Part shown: piece by piece, positions 1 to 7,161 of the stretch | Position numbering within the stretch: position 1 is the first letter of the stretch | How the letters are laid out: each line of letters opens with the position of its first letter | NCBI RefSeq assembly: GCF_003986975.1 | Contig: NZ_PIPO01000002.1 | Span: 434,001 to 498,000 of the forward strand | Direction: 5' to 3' | Origin: Aliidiomarina soli | Lineage (GTDB): Bacteria > Pseudomonadota > Gammaproteobacteria > Enterobacterales > Alteromonadaceae | Length of the DNA: 64,000 nt | Made by a program: the position numbers and the translations under genes | Notes under the pieces: model-generated | Databases searched by the model: none | The model's input: the letters and a program-made list of their open reading frames with translations, nothing else | What the model was told of the DNA's origin: nothing

Positions 1-165
1 ATGAATATAAAGGCTTAACGGTTGATTGCTGGTCTGCAGCGCAGAAATAACCTGATCAGCAGCGAACCCGGTGTCGAGCGCGAGTGCAGTCGGATAGCTG
101 GTATAACGCGGGCCGTTAACATTGTATTTGTTTACTAACGACTGATTCCACTGAGTATTCTGCAT
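1..165 (-). CDS. hemN: Oxygen-independent coproporphyrinogen III oxidase, 5' part only
   Basis: Only the first 55 codons are present; the gene runs off the left edge. The product would be the radical-SAM enzyme that converts coproporphyrinogen III to protoporphyrinogen IX in anaerobic or microaerobic heme synthesis. The N-terminus contains the HemN signature YNVNGPRYTSYPTA, and the fragment ends in PLSLYIH, which in the family directly precedes the IPFC part of the SAM cluster motif. The ATG at 165 follows an AGGAG ribosome-binding site. Family assignment rests on these N-terminal motifs because the catalytic domain lies outside the window. A candidate FNR-type promoter lies just upstream. 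Confidence 0.9.
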   Translation of the reverse strand, partial: MQNTQWNQSLVNKYNVNGPRYTSYPTALALDTGFAADQVISALQTSNQPLSLYIH

Positions 166-207
166 GGTCGACTCCTGGCTGTACGCTGCTTGCACGGTGA
201 GACCTGA

Positions 208-249
208 ATTCTACGTCAGGCAAGGGCCTTATAGGTTGATCTCAAGCAA
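208..249 (-). promoter_or_regulatory. Candidate class II FNR/Anr-dependent promoter of hemN
   Basis: Positions 236-249 read TTGATCTCAAGCAA on the plus strand. This matches the FNR consensus TTGAT-N4-ATCAA at 9 of 10 positions. On the minus strand a TAGAAT -10 hexamer lies at 213-208, so transcription would start near 201. That puts the box centre about 41.5 bases upstream, the spacing of class II FNR activation. No good -35 element is visible, as expected for such promoters. hemN is FNR- or Anr-controlled in several gammaproteobacteria. Sequence-based prediction only. Confidence 0.65.
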
Positions 250-282
250 GCGAAGCGGCATTAGCAGTCAACGCCCGGTTAC

Positions 283-313
283 AAAAAAGGCCAGCTCAAT
301 CGAGCTGGCCTTT
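283..313 (-). terminator. Rho-independent terminator of the S9 peptidase gene
   Basis: A 9-bp perfect stem (GGCCAGCTC/GAGCTGGCC) with a 4-base loop is followed on the minus strand by a run of six T. It lies 18 bp downstream of the peptidase stop codon. Confidence 0.85.
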
Positions 314-330
314 CCTAAGTTGGCAAGCGC

Positions 331-2349
331 TTACAAATTTTCTGCGTGCGGCAATTCGTGCTCTGGAATGCCGTCGTTCTGTTCGACCAGATAAAAGTTC
401 ATCCAGCGCATCAGACGCATGGCGTAATCCAGTTGCGAACCGACGCGGCTGTTACCATGCCCTTCGCCTGGGTAGAGCACCAGGCGAACCGGCACGTTGT
501 CATGCACTTTCAGATACCGGTAGAGTTCCATCGACTGGCTAGGGTGAACCCGGGTGTCATCTTTACCGTGCATAATCAGGATTGGGGTACGTGCCTGTTC
601 GGCCCAGTAGATAGGGCTGCGTTCAAGGTACCATTGCCATTTATCCCACGGGTAGCTGCGGGCATGCACCAGATGCATTTCATTTGGAATATCGGTGGTG
701 CCGAATTTCGACAGGTTGTTACTGATACCAACGAACATCACCGCGGCCGCGAAATGTTCGGTCTGTTTTGTTGCACCCCAGGCCGACGCGTAGCCGCCAT
801 AGGAACCACCGGTAATACCAACACGGTCAGGGTCGGCAATACCCGCCTCAACCAGATGTTCTTTGGCATCGACAATGTCATCAAACTCTTTACCGGCGTA
901 GTCATTTTGCCCCAGCTGGGAAAACTCGACGCCACGGCCAGTACTGCCACGGTAGTTGGGGAAGAAGGTGGCAAAGCCTTGTGCAGCTGCATACCAGGTC
1001 GGGCTTGAATAGCGGTCGTTCCAGCCATTGCGGACATGCGCTTCGGGGCCACCATGAATACTCATGATGACCGGCACCGACTGGCCTTCACGGTAGTTAA
1101 GTGGGTAGACCATAACGCCCTCAAGTTCGAGACCATCGCGTGCTGTGTAGCGAATGGTTTCCTGGCGGGGTTGCTCTACATCAGCTAACCATGGGTTTGA
1201 ATCTGTGATCCGTTGCAGCTCACCGTTTGCTAACTGATACACTTCGCCAGGATGGGCAGGGGAGTTAGCGAGGATAGTCAGACGACCGTTGTCGTCATAA
1301 TTAACCAGGCTTTGTACAATCAATCGGCCGGGTTCGAGCAACTGGCTGTGTTCGTTCGAGCGGACATTGAAGCGCAGGATTTCTGTCTCGGTGCCAGTTT
1401 CGCCTAAAATAAGTAAGTGTTCGCTATCTTGCCACAACATATCCCGAACATGCCCTTCGTAGCCGGGCAACAGATCACGGGTCTCGCCATTGGCGAGATT
1501 TGCATGAAGGATGCGGCCTACGGCGGGGTCATGTTGATCTTCCGCGCCTAACACAGCTAATTGAGAGCCGTCGTCTGAGAAGCGGGCGGCGCCAAGTTTG
1601 CCTTCGGTTTGTAATCGCACGACTTCGTTGCCGTCGAAATCAATCAGCAGGTAGTTACTCAGCATCATACTGTCGTCAACAAACGGGGTGGCGGCGACGC
1701 GAAGTAACAGCTGCTCATGCTGGGGGCGCAATGCGGCACTTAAAACGTGTTCGTTGAGCTCAATCTGGCGAGCTTCGCTGTCGTCATCGCTGTTCAATGT
1801 GTGGATAAACACCTGGCCTAAGCGTAATTCTTCTTCAAAGACTTCAGCGCGAAACCCTTTTTTGGCTAGCTCTTCGTTATTTTCTGCTGCAGCTTCACGG
1901 GTAGTAAAAGCAAAGGTATTGCCATCACTGCCTATTGAGTAGCTGTTAATCGCTGTGTCATGCGAATAGGACTGTGACGATTCGCCTCCACGCAGGGGAA
2001 TACGATACAGGGTGTTGTGTTCATCGTCCTCGCGCTTGGCAATAAAGTGAATGTAGTTTTCATCATCACTGAAACGGATCTGACTGACCTGCACGTCGCC
2101 ACTTATATAGGGAACATGCTCGCTATCAGGGGTCTTGACGAATAGTTCGGTGTAGGCTGGACCGTCATCGTCTTCGTAGGCGGTTCTGGGGCGGACCCGG
2201 GTATAGGCGATGTAGTCGCCATCGGAGGTGGTAATGGCGGAATTTACCCGCTGCATTTGCACGATATCCTGTAAGGTAATGTCGTGCGCCTGGGCGACGG
2301 ATGCACTGGCCAGTGCAGCACCGAGGCATAAGCTAAATAGTCGAGCCAT
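331..2349 (-). CDS. Secreted S9 family (prolyl oligopeptidase-type) peptidase
   Basis: A 672-residue serine peptidase of the S9 family. The first ~21 residues form a signal peptide ending near ASVAQA, so it is probably periplasmic. Residues ~40-400 are the repeat-rich beta-propeller part. The C-terminal alpha/beta-hydrolase domain carries the nucleophile motif GGSYGGY (Ser ~516), the Asp motif HGKDDTRV (Asp ~598) and the His in GEGH (~631). Substrates are likely short peptides; which peptides cannot be read from sequence. A GGGAG ribosome-binding site precedes the ATG. It is transcribed alone and ends in its own terminator. It fits a peptide-degrading lifestyle together with the M16 protease and glutaminase in this window. 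Confidence 0.9.
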   Translation of the reverse strand: MARLFSLCLGAALASASVAQAHDITLQDIVQMQRVNSAITTSDGDYIAYTRVRPRTAYEDDDGPAYTELFVKTPDSEHVPYISGDVQVSQIRFSDDENYIHFIAKREDDEHNTLYRIPLRGGESSQSYSHDTAINSYSIGSDGNTFAFTTREAAAENNEELAKKGFRAEVFEEELRLGQVFIHTLNSDDDSEARQIELNEHVLSAALRPQHEQLLLRVAATPFVDDSMMLSNYLLIDFDGNEVVRLQTEGKLGAARFSDDGSQLAVLGAEDQHDPAVGRILHANLANGETRDLLPGYEGHVRDMLWQDSEHLLILGETGTETEILRFNVRSNEHSQLLEPGRLIVQSLVNYDDNGRLTILANSPAHPGEVYQLANGELQRITDSNPWLADVEQPRQETIRYTARDGLELEGVMVYPLNYREGQSVPVIMSIHGGPEAHVRNGWNDRYSSPTWYAAAQGFATFFPNYRGSTGRGVEFSQLGQNDYAGKEFDDIVDAKEHLVEAGIADPDRVGITGGSYGGYASAWGATKQTEHFAAAVMFVGISNNLSKFGTTDIPNEMHLVHARSYPWDKWQWYLERSPIYWAEQARTPILIMHGKDDTRVHPSQSMELYRYLKVHDNVPVRLVLYPGEGHGNSRVGSQLDYAMRLMRWMNFYLVEQNDGIPEHELPHAENL

Positions 2350-2516
2350 GCGAACTCCCTGATTAGGTTGTTGTAGATGCTAATTGAATAGGTTAGCTGA
2401 ATAGGTTAATTGTATGCCATCAGGCCTTGGTAGAATGGCGGAGCTTGCTACCCGTTAGCCATGCAAGGCATGATAGTTAAATACTCTACCTTGATCACCG
2501 ATAAAAAGGAACGTGC

Positions 2517-3206
2517 ATGAAGTTCAAGCGTCTGGTCTGTGCGACCATTACCACGGCCGTCGTTACCCTCATCAGCGGCTGTCAGCAGACGCCGACGATG
2601 GATCCGACCCGAGCCAGTGAGCGAGCCGCCTTTAGCGAATGGAATTGCGACGGTGAGCCGGTGCTGGCTCAGTTTTACGGTGCGCGAGTGGTAATAAGCG
2701 ACAGCAGCAGTTCACACTGGCTTGACCGTGGTACTCAGGTTGGCAAGGTATTCCGGGCAGAAAACCATAGCTTTCGGTTTCGCGGGGACACGGCAACCTG
2801 GACTCGCCTTGAACAAACCAGGCACTGCACTGAGCGCGCACTCCCCGGTGATTGGCAACAGGCGATCAGTGAGGCGCCACGTAATCAGCTCCACTACATG
2901 GCACAAGGGGCAAATGAGCAATGGCAGTTTAAGCTGCAAGGCAATCGCGTGCTGATTGAACTGCAAGAGGCCGGAGAAGCGGTTGAACGGCGCAATCTGC
3001 CGGCTGGTGAAGCTGATTATTATCTTGATATGTGGACCTATAACGTGCAAACCCGGGAAGAGCGGATGCGGGTTCAAATCACCGACGGCTTATGTCGTCG
3101 CGCCGGAGACCCAACTCCGTATCCGTCCAGTATTCAGATCAACTGGAATGATCAGGTTTTGCAGGGATGTGGACGCTGGCTGGCAAAATCTGGTCATCGC
3201 CCATAA
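2517..3206 (+). CDS. Lipoprotein with MliC-like and COG3650-like regions
   Basis: A 229-residue predicted lipoprotein with a signal peptide and lipobox LISGC (Cys ~22). Residues ~43-105 (WNCDGEP to TRHC, two flanking cysteines) resemble the MliC/PliC fold that inhibits c-type lysozyme. The C-terminal part, with [14 protein letters not shown] and a terminal LQGCGRWL, resembles the COG3650 family of uncharacterised membrane proteins. Both similarities are from recall and moderate. An AAAAAGGA ribosome-binding site precedes the ATG. The last 68 bp overlap the end of the convergent fabR gene, so the two 3' ends share sequence. Confidence 0.65.
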   Translation: MKFKRLVCATITTAVVTLISGCQQTPTMDPTRASERAAFSEWNCDGEPVLAQFYGARVVISDSSSSHWLDRGTQVGKVFRAENHSFRFRGDTATWTRLEQTRHCTERALPGDWQQAISEAPRNQLHYMAQGANEQWQFKLQGNRVLIELQEAGEAVERRNLPAGEADYYLDMWTYNVQTREERMRVQITDGLCRRAGDPTPYPSSIQINWNDQVLQGCGRWLAKSGHRP

Positions 3207-3798
3207 AGGTTTGCGCACCGCGGGCGACCATTCTGACCTGAACAATGGTCTGTTCCATTAAACGTAATTTAGCGTCATCTTCCAGGTCAAGCGCATCGGC
3301 GCCGGCGCTGAAGACGACCCGTACAATCGCGTCACTCTGCAGCTCTGCTAGGCGACGAGGCATTTTACGCTCAGCCATCAGATAGTCGGCTAATTCAGAT
3401 TTGAAGTGGTCTATTTCGCGGGCCACAGCGTCGCGAAACTCTCGTGAGGTGCCGCTGCGCTCCTGTAATAACAGGCGGAATACGCTGCTGTGGTGGGTAA
3501 CGAAATAGATAAAGGTTTCCAGCGAGACACGGATAATTGAACCTCCGCTGTCGATACGTTGTCTACTTTGTCGTAGCAGTTGTCTTAACGCGAGTCCGCC
3601 CTCATCAACTAAGGTTAAACCGAGTTCTTCCATATTCTGGAAATGACGGTAAAACGAGGTTGGTGCAATCTGTGCTTCACGGGCAACTTCACGCAAACTG
3701 AGGCTGGAAAACGATATCTCTGCACTAAGCTGATTCAGCGCAGCATCTATCAAAGCGCGACGGGTTTTTTCTTTTTGTCGGGCACGCACACCAGCCAT
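3139..3798 (-). CDS. fabR: TetR-family repressor of unsaturated fatty acid genes (FabR-like)
   Basis: The protein, 219 residues from this start, matches E. coli FabR closely over the first half: [38 protein letters not shown] (helix-turn-helix) and the [15 protein letters not shown] stretch. FabR represses unsaturated fatty acid synthesis genes and senses the acyl-thioester pool. The start at 3798 is chosen over an in-frame ATG at 3861 because family members begin MxGVRA and because a GAGG ribosome-binding site sits just upstream. It is divergent from an acyl desaturase, the arrangement seen for DesT and its desaturase target in Pseudomonas. Its 3' end overlaps the convergent lipoprotein gene by 68 bp. 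Confidence 0.9.
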   Translation of the reverse strand: MAGVRARQKEKTRRALIDAALNQLSAEISFSSLSLREVAREAQIAPTSFYRHFQNMEELGLTLVDEGGLALRQLLRQSRQRIDSGGSIIRVSLETFIYFVTHHSSVFRLLLQERSGTSREFRDAVAREIDHFKSELADYLMAERKMPRRLAELQSDAIVRVVFSAGADALDLEDDAKLRLMEQTIVQVRMVARGAQTFMGDDQILPASVHIPAKPDHSS

Positions 3799-3844
3799 GG
3801 CAATCCTCGGTGTAGTCAGGGTAAACAGGTAGGAAATTAATGCC

Positions 3845-3862
3845 AGTGTAACAAGTTTCACT
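3845..3862. promoter_or_regulatory. Near-palindrome in the fabR/desaturase intergenic region
   Basis: AGTGTAACAAGTTTCACT is symmetrical at 7 of 9 paired positions (AGTGnAACnnGTTnCACT). It lies 47 bp upstream of the fabR start and abuts the desaturase -35 hexamer. It is the same length as the site at 3892-3909 but its core differs, so it may bind a different protein or nothing. Confidence 0.35.
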
Positions 3863-3890
3863 TGAGTCTGTCACTTAACTAAGCTACATT
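3862..3890 (+). promoter_or_regulatory. Candidate sigma-70 promoter of the desaturase gene
   Basis: TTGAGT at 3862-3867 and TACATT at 3885-3890 are separated by 17 bp. The predicted start near 3897 falls inside the operator-like site at 3892-3909. Confidence 0.5.
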
Positions 3891-3891
3891 G

Positions 3892-3909
3892 AGCGAACAC
3901 TTGTAAGCT
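3892..3909. promoter_or_regulatory. FabR/DesT-type operator candidate
   Basis: AGCGAACACTTGTAAGCT is an interrupted palindrome (AGCnnACAnnTGTnnGCT). It resembles the 18-bp sites described for FabR and DesT as I remember them. It lies directly after the desaturase -10 element and would cover the transcription start, a position suited to repression by the divergent fabR product. Confidence 0.6.
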
Positions 3910-3944
3910 GAAAGTGTTTTGATGGTTTGAAAAGTAAGGTATTT

Positions 3945-5045
3945 ATGAAAAAAGCTCCAATTATTTGGCTCAACGTTCTGGTTTTCAGTATCACTTTTGC
4001 TGTCGCAGCAATTGGTGTGCCTGTATACGCTTTAACGGTGGGTATCGATGCAAGCCTGTGGTGGGCCGCATTGGCAATGTTTATTTTCTCGGGTCTGTCG
4101 ATCACGGCTGGTTACCATCGCCTGTGGTCGCATCGCACCTATGACGCACACTGGAGCGTGCGTGCAATTTTTGCGCTGGGTGGCGCGCTTGCGCTGCAAA
4201 ATAGTGCTTTGCACTGGTCATCAGATCACCGCGAGCATCACAAGCATGTCGACCATGATGACAACGACCCGTATTCGGCAAGTCGTGGCTTCTGGTATTC
4301 GCACATTGGCTGGATGCTGCGCGAGTATCACCCGGATAAGTACTATGACTACAACAACGTCAAAGATCTGCAGCGTGACAAAATTGTCATGTGGCAGCAC
4401 AAGTATTATCTGCCACTAGCGCTGGCGCTGAATATTGGCCTGCCTGTTGTCCTCGGGTTACTGGTTGGTAACGTGCTGGGTGCCTTATTGGTCACTGGAT
4501 TCCTGCGCCTGGTGGTGAACCACCACACCACGTTCTTTATTAATTCGTTAGCCCATATCTGGGGTAACCGTCCATACACAGAGCGTAATTCGGCTCGTGA
4601 TAATGGCGCGCTGGCGTTCGTAACCTTTGGTGAGGGCTATCATAACTTTCACCATATATTTTCAGGCGACTATCGCAACGGCATCCGCTGGTATCAGTTT
4701 GACCCGACGAAGTGGCTTATTCGCGGCATGAGTTTCATTGGCCTTGCAGGTAACCTGAAGCGGGCATCGGAGTACCAGATCGAGAAAGCGCGGATGGAAG
4801 TGATGTGGTTACGTCTGCAGCGCAAGCGTCAGACAACTGCCGAATGGATGCAGCACGAGTATGATGAGTTGCTGGAAAAAACCAAGGCCTATTATCTGTC
4901 ACGGAAAAAATTACTGGATACAAAAACCCAGTCAATTAAAGACCAGGTTGCACACTCAGCATTGATGGCACAGTACCAGGAGCTGAAAAGCAGCTTCCGC
5001 GAAGAACGTCGTCGCTGGCGCAAAATGGTCCGTGCCGCCTTGTAA
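3945..5045 (+). CDS. Membrane acyl-CoA delta-9 desaturase
   Basis: A 366-residue membrane fatty-acyl desaturase of the stearoyl-CoA desaturase type. It introduces a cis double bond into acyl chains using O2 and a di-iron centre. Three histidine boxes are visible: HRLWSH (58-63), HREHH (95-99) and HNFHH (233-237). Hydrophobic segments lie at ~8-30, ~38-55, ~75-90 and ~155-195. The start at ATG 3945 is preferred over an in-frame TTG at 3927 because TAAGG lies at good spacing before it. Residues ~275-366 form a long, highly charged helical tail. Divergent fabR and an operator-like site at the promoter suggest repression when unsaturated acyl groups are plentiful. Confidence 0.9.
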   Translation: MKKAPIIWLNVLVFSITFAVAAIGVPVYALTVGIDASLWWAALAMFIFSGLSITAGYHRLWSHRTYDAHWSVRAIFALGGALALQNSALHWSSDHREHHKHVDHDDNDPYSASRGFWYSHIGWMLREYHPDKYYDYNNVKDLQRDKIVMWQHKYYLPLALALNIGLPVVLGLLVGNVLGALLVTGFLRLVVNHHTTFFINSLAHIWGNRPYTERNSARDNGALAFVTFGEGYHNFHHIFSGDYRNGIRWYQFDPTKWLIRGMSFIGLAGNLKRASEYQIEKARMEVMWLRLQRKRQTTAEWMQHEYDELLEKTKAYYLSRKKLLDTKTQSIKDQVAHSALMAQYQELKSSFREERRRWRKMVRAAL

Positions 5046-5091
5046 AAGCTTGGTAAGTTTCTTTACAAGCGCGTCATGCTGGTGAATAATT

Positions 5092-5140
5092 AACCTCAAG
5101 TCCTACGTAGAATGTTAATACGTCGGCCTTGAGGTTTTTT
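5092..5140 (+). terminator. Rho-independent terminator after the desaturase gene
   Basis: AACCTCAAG (5092-5100) pairs with CTTGAGGTT (5128-5136), followed by T4. Within the 27-base loop a second helix ACGTA/TACGT can form, giving a long imperfect hairpin. Confidence 0.8.
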
Positions 5141-5203
5141 CGTTTCAGACGTTTAATAGTTACTGATGAATAGTTATTGGTAAATAGTTACGGAAGCTGA
5201 ATC

Positions 5204-5590
5204 ATGCTGGTTAATTATATTGGTGCGATGCCAACTCAGGTTTTGCAAAATGGACAGACGGGAATGCAATCTGCCGAACAGCAGGTGGCAGGCGCGAGCA
5301 ATGAAATTGCCCGGCAGCCGCTGTACCAGCAAGAGCAACGAGAAGTGCGCGAACAAGCGCAGGCTGGCTCGCAAGCCAATGCTGAGAAAACCAGCACTGA
5401 GCAGACCGGCTTGCAGCTTAGTCCACAACGTAGTTCGATGATGCGAGAATTGATTAATCTAAGTGAAGGCGAAATGGCGTTTAAAGCCAATGCCCGCTCT
5501 ATCGAAGCTGCGCAAACCATGTTTGACAGTTTACTGGCGGTTGGTCGTGACCCTGATACCCGTACCGATCAGCGGGGCGACTCATTATGA
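5204..5590 (+). CDS. Unrecognised protein with flagellar-rod-like C-terminal helix
   Basis: A 128-residue protein I cannot assign to a named family. The middle (~20-70) is Gln/Glu/Ala-rich and probably disordered. The last ~40 residues, starting INLSEGEMAFKANARSIEAA, resemble the C-terminal helix shared by flagellar axial proteins (FlgB/C/E/F/G: NLxxxQxxFxANxxxIxxxxxM). A rod or hook-like partner, or a stand-alone copy of that helix, is therefore possible. No N-terminal flagellar rod motif is present. A GGAAG ribosome-binding site precedes the ATG. The gene overlaps the next by ATGA, so the two are probably co-translated. No other flagellar genes are nearby. Confidence 0.6.
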   Translation: MLVNYIGAMPTQVLQNGQTGMQSAEQQVAGASNEIARQPLYQQEQREVREQAQAGSQANAEKTSTEQTGLQLSPQRSSMMRELINLSEGEMAFKANARSIEAAQTMFDSLLAVGRDPDTRTDQRGDSL

Positions 5591-6207
5591 ACGTAACCGC
5601 TCAACCTGTTAGCTTCCTCCCCACCACGGCCGCTCAACCGACCGATGTTTTACGGCGCGACAATACAACCCGGGAAGTTATCAGCCCGATGCATGCGAAT
5701 GAAGCGTTCAATCGGGAACGGGGACTAGGGGCTGATTCAGAACGCCGCCCACTGCCGCAAGACCGCTCCTACGCCCAGCAACTGGCGGATGCCCGCATAG
5801 AATCAGGCTTTCCTAACTTTCTAAACCGGGTTGAAGAACGTCAGCAGGGGCAGGGCGAGCGTCAACAGGGCGATCGTCAGCAAGAGCAGCAGTCTGACGC
5901 CGTAAAAAGCGCTGAGCAAGATGCTAAGCCGGCGACGTTAAGTAATGACGGACAATTGCAGCGCGACGAGGATCGACTCAATACGCGATTTTCTGATTTA
6001 TCCAGGGAGTGGGGCACTGCCAAAAATCCAGCGGCGCAAACCACACTGACCTGGCGCAATGACGATGGGTCGTATCAAACCTCAGTAAATATTTCTGACA
6101 ATGGCGCTGCCGTTGACCCGCAGATTTTAGCGCGGGGCGAGCGTATTGAGCAGTTTTACCAAAGTAGCTATCGGCCGAAAGAACGCTTTCTGTTAGGCGT
6201 AGCCTAG
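5587..6207 (+). CDS. Hypothetical protein, Gln/Glu-rich centre
   Basis: A 206-residue protein with no family I recognise. It has no signal peptide or membrane segment. Residues ~80-130 are a low-complexity Gln/Glu/Arg/Asp region (ERQQGQGERQQ and similar) and are probably disordered. The C-terminal ~70 residues (TTLTWRNDDGSYQTSVNIS to KERFLLGVA) look folded, with possible beta strands. It starts inside the stop codon of the preceding gene (ATGA), so its role is likely linked to that protein. It ends 18 bp before the convergent AEC transporter gene. Confidence 0.55.
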   Translation: MNVTAQPVSFLPTTAAQPTDVLRRDNTTREVISPMHANEAFNRERGLGADSERRPLPQDRSYAQQLADARIESGFPNFLNRVEERQQGQGERQQGDRQQEQQSDAVKSAEQDAKPATLSNDGQLQRDEDRLNTRFSDLSREWGTAKNPAAQTTLTWRNDDGSYQTSVNISDNGAAVDPQILARGERIEQFYQSSYRPKERFLLGVA

Positions 6208-6225
6208 CCCGGTAATACGCTTCCC

Positions 6226-7158
6226 CTAATTGAATACCAGCTCAATCAGCCAGTACCATACTGGCAACGTCAACACGCTCAATAACACCCCATAACCAAT
6301 AATTGCAGCGACAAGTGTGGTGCGCAAGCCAGCCGCAATCGCAATCGCGCCTGCGGTGATCATAGGTGGCATCGCCGCTTCAAGTAGTGAGACTTTAACT
6401 GCTAAACCATCCAGGCCAAGGCCCCACATGGTTACAAACGCCAGGGCCGGCAATATCACCAGCTTCAACAACAGGCTGGCTACAAACGGACCTACATCCT
6501 CGCGCGGAACCCGTAAACGCAACTGCAGCCCGACCGCAACCATGACAGCGGGAACCAGGGTCATACCGAGTATTGCTAATGCGCTAGCGAACCAGACCGG
6601 GTAGGTCACTTCACTGGCAAGCACCAGCAACGCGAGAACCAGCGCGATAAACGGCGGGAAGGTGAGGATTTTCAGCGCAATGCCGCGAGCAGAAGGGGTC
6701 ATTCCTGCGCCATTCAGTGGCCGGCCAAATATAGCAGCCAGCGTCGTGGCGATAACAGCGAGGCCAATGAAGGAACCAAATTGGTCATACAGCACAGCGT
6801 AAGCCAGACCTTCGTTGCCGTAAAAGCTGCTGATAATAGGGAACCCTAAGAACGAGGTGTTCCCCAGCGGCACTACAATTAACAGCGCACCCATTACCTG
6901 ACGCGACCAGCCAAACCACTTGGTCAGCAGGAACACCATCAGCATGCTGCTTATCAGCATTGCCCAGGGCGTCAGAACCGGCACCCAAATGGTGGCATCT
7001 ACGGTTAGCTGCGCGAGGTGCAACAACACCATTGCAGGCACCGCCACGTTGAGTACATAGCGGGTTAGCCAACGGGCGGTACTGATCGGCAGCGCAGGCA
7101 CCCGTTGTAGGATAACGCCGACGAGCAGAAAGCTCAGAACAATCGCAAAACCGAGCAT
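6226..7158 (-). CDS. AEC family transporter (auxin efflux carrier/malate permease type)
   Basis: A 310-residue inner-membrane protein with about ten hydrophobic segments across its whole length. The family signature is the N-terminal LxGxxLxR region (LLVGVILQRVPAL) and the proline-containing segment YVLNVAVPAMVLLHL. AEC members export or exchange organic acids and similar anions; the substrate is not readable here. The start lies 3 bp after the tex stop codon, so it is almost certainly co-transcribed with tex, although no functional link is evident. Confidence 0.85.
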   Translation of the reverse strand: MLGFAIVLSFLLVGVILQRVPALPISTARWLTRYVLNVAVPAMVLLHLAQLTVDATIWVPVLTPWAMLISSMLMVFLLTKWFGWSRQVMGALLIVVPLGNTSFLGFPIISSFYGNEGLAYAVLYDQFGSFIGLAVIATTLAAIFGRPLNGAGMTPSARGIALKILTFPPFIALVLALLVLASEVTYPVWFASALAILGMTLVPAVMVAVGLQLRLRVPREDVGPFVASLLLKLVILPALAFVTMWGLGLDGLAVKVSLLEAAMPPMITAGAIAIAAGLRTTLVAAIIGYGVLLSVLTLPVWYWLIELVFN

Positions 7159-7161
7159 GGC

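Noticed and set aside
346..1008. Plus-strand open frame (220 codons) opposite the S9 peptidase
   Set aside because: Antisense to the catalytic domain of a clear gene; an artefact of codon bias on the other strand.
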